This document shows positions 63,967 to 64,000 of a DNA stretch of 64,000 bases, piece by piece (the stretch's first letter is position 1; each line of letters opens with the position of its first letter). This DNA is from Chloroflexaceae bacterium (GTDB lineage: Bacteria > Chloroflexota > Chloroflexia > Chloroflexales > Chloroflexaceae): NCBI GenBank assembly GCA_028282325.1, contig JANQID010000061.1, forward strand, positions 1 through 64,000, written 5' to 3'. Under the pieces are notes generated by a model that was not told where the DNA came from, ran no database searches, and saw nothing but the letters and a program-made list of their open reading frames with translations. A program made the position numbers and the translations under genes.

Positions 63967-64000
63967 GCGATGACTCCAATCTTACGCAGCAACTGATCCA
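63963..64000 (-). CDS. 3' end of an upstream gene, partial
   Basis: The last 11 codons read [11 protein letters not shown], then stop, overlapping the mutase start as ATGA. It is likely a partner of the mutase (for example a small subunit), but too little is visible to name it. Confidence 0.6.
   Translation of the reverse strand, partial: DQLLRKIGVIA

Overview
This 64 kb window is a chromosomal segment of a Gram-negative-staining or monoderm bacterium, most likely a member of the Chloroflexota (inference). I estimate G+C at a little under 60 % by eye. The case for Chloroflexota rests on the gene mix: a KaiB-KaiC locus outside cyanobacteria, single-chain glycyl-tRNA synthetase under a T-box, many lipoproteins with long Pro/Glu/Ala-rich linkers, VanW and YfbK-type surface proteins, a CHAT-domain relic, and oligosaccharide-type Opp transporters beside a GH1 glucosidase. 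No phage, plasmid, complete insertion sequence, CRISPR array, rRNA or tRNA gene was seen.

Layout. 1-7.6 kb: phospholipid and envelope genes (pgsA, a secreted glycosidase, a PMT-type glycosyltransferase, a flippase-like membrane protein) and the ribosome GTPase Der. 7.8-11.5 kb: an ArsM-like methyltransferase, divergent from a copper-delivery and cytochrome group (small Cys/His protein, PCu(A)C chaperone, SCO1, YtkA-like lipoprotein, cytochrome c). 11.5-18 kb: argC facing ruvX, a baseplate-J-like membrane protein and alaS. 18-30 kb: a STAND ATPase, a LarA-like protein, a CHAT pseudogene cut by a mobile repeat, an acetyltransferase, a VWA lipoprotein, a dehydrogenase, VanW, an M50-like protein and a methyltransferase. 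30-39 kb: a beta-glucosidase converging on an oppABCDF operon that has a perfect 20-bp palindrome at its start.

40-48 kb is the most interesting part. KaiC, KaiB and a third protein form one tight operon. The third protein has a pseudo-receiver, two PAS domains and a C-terminal helical bundle resembling the KaiA/RsbU fold, so it is a candidate KaiA-like regulator. Across a promoter region with a decayed GGDEF gene lie a receiver-MinD ATPase and an Hpt-REC-REC-GGDEF cyclase, which could be outputs of the timer. 48-64 kb: a five-haem cytochrome, VTT membrane protein, tlyA, a hybrid-free GAF histidine kinase, T-box-controlled glyS, a Xer recombinase, a CPBP protein, a GH13 glucosidase, phoU, radC, a histidine phosphatase, an M23 peptidase and methylmalonyl-CoA mutase.

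Two families of short non-coding inverted-repeat elements punctuate the window. Family 1 (about 127-139 bp, ends TACCAAAC / GTTTGGTA) occurs five times. Family 2 (about 80-93 bp, built around a strong hairpin) occurs twice, each time at the 3' end of genes where it can act as a terminator. Many promoters show an extended -10 pattern, TG-n-TAnAAT.
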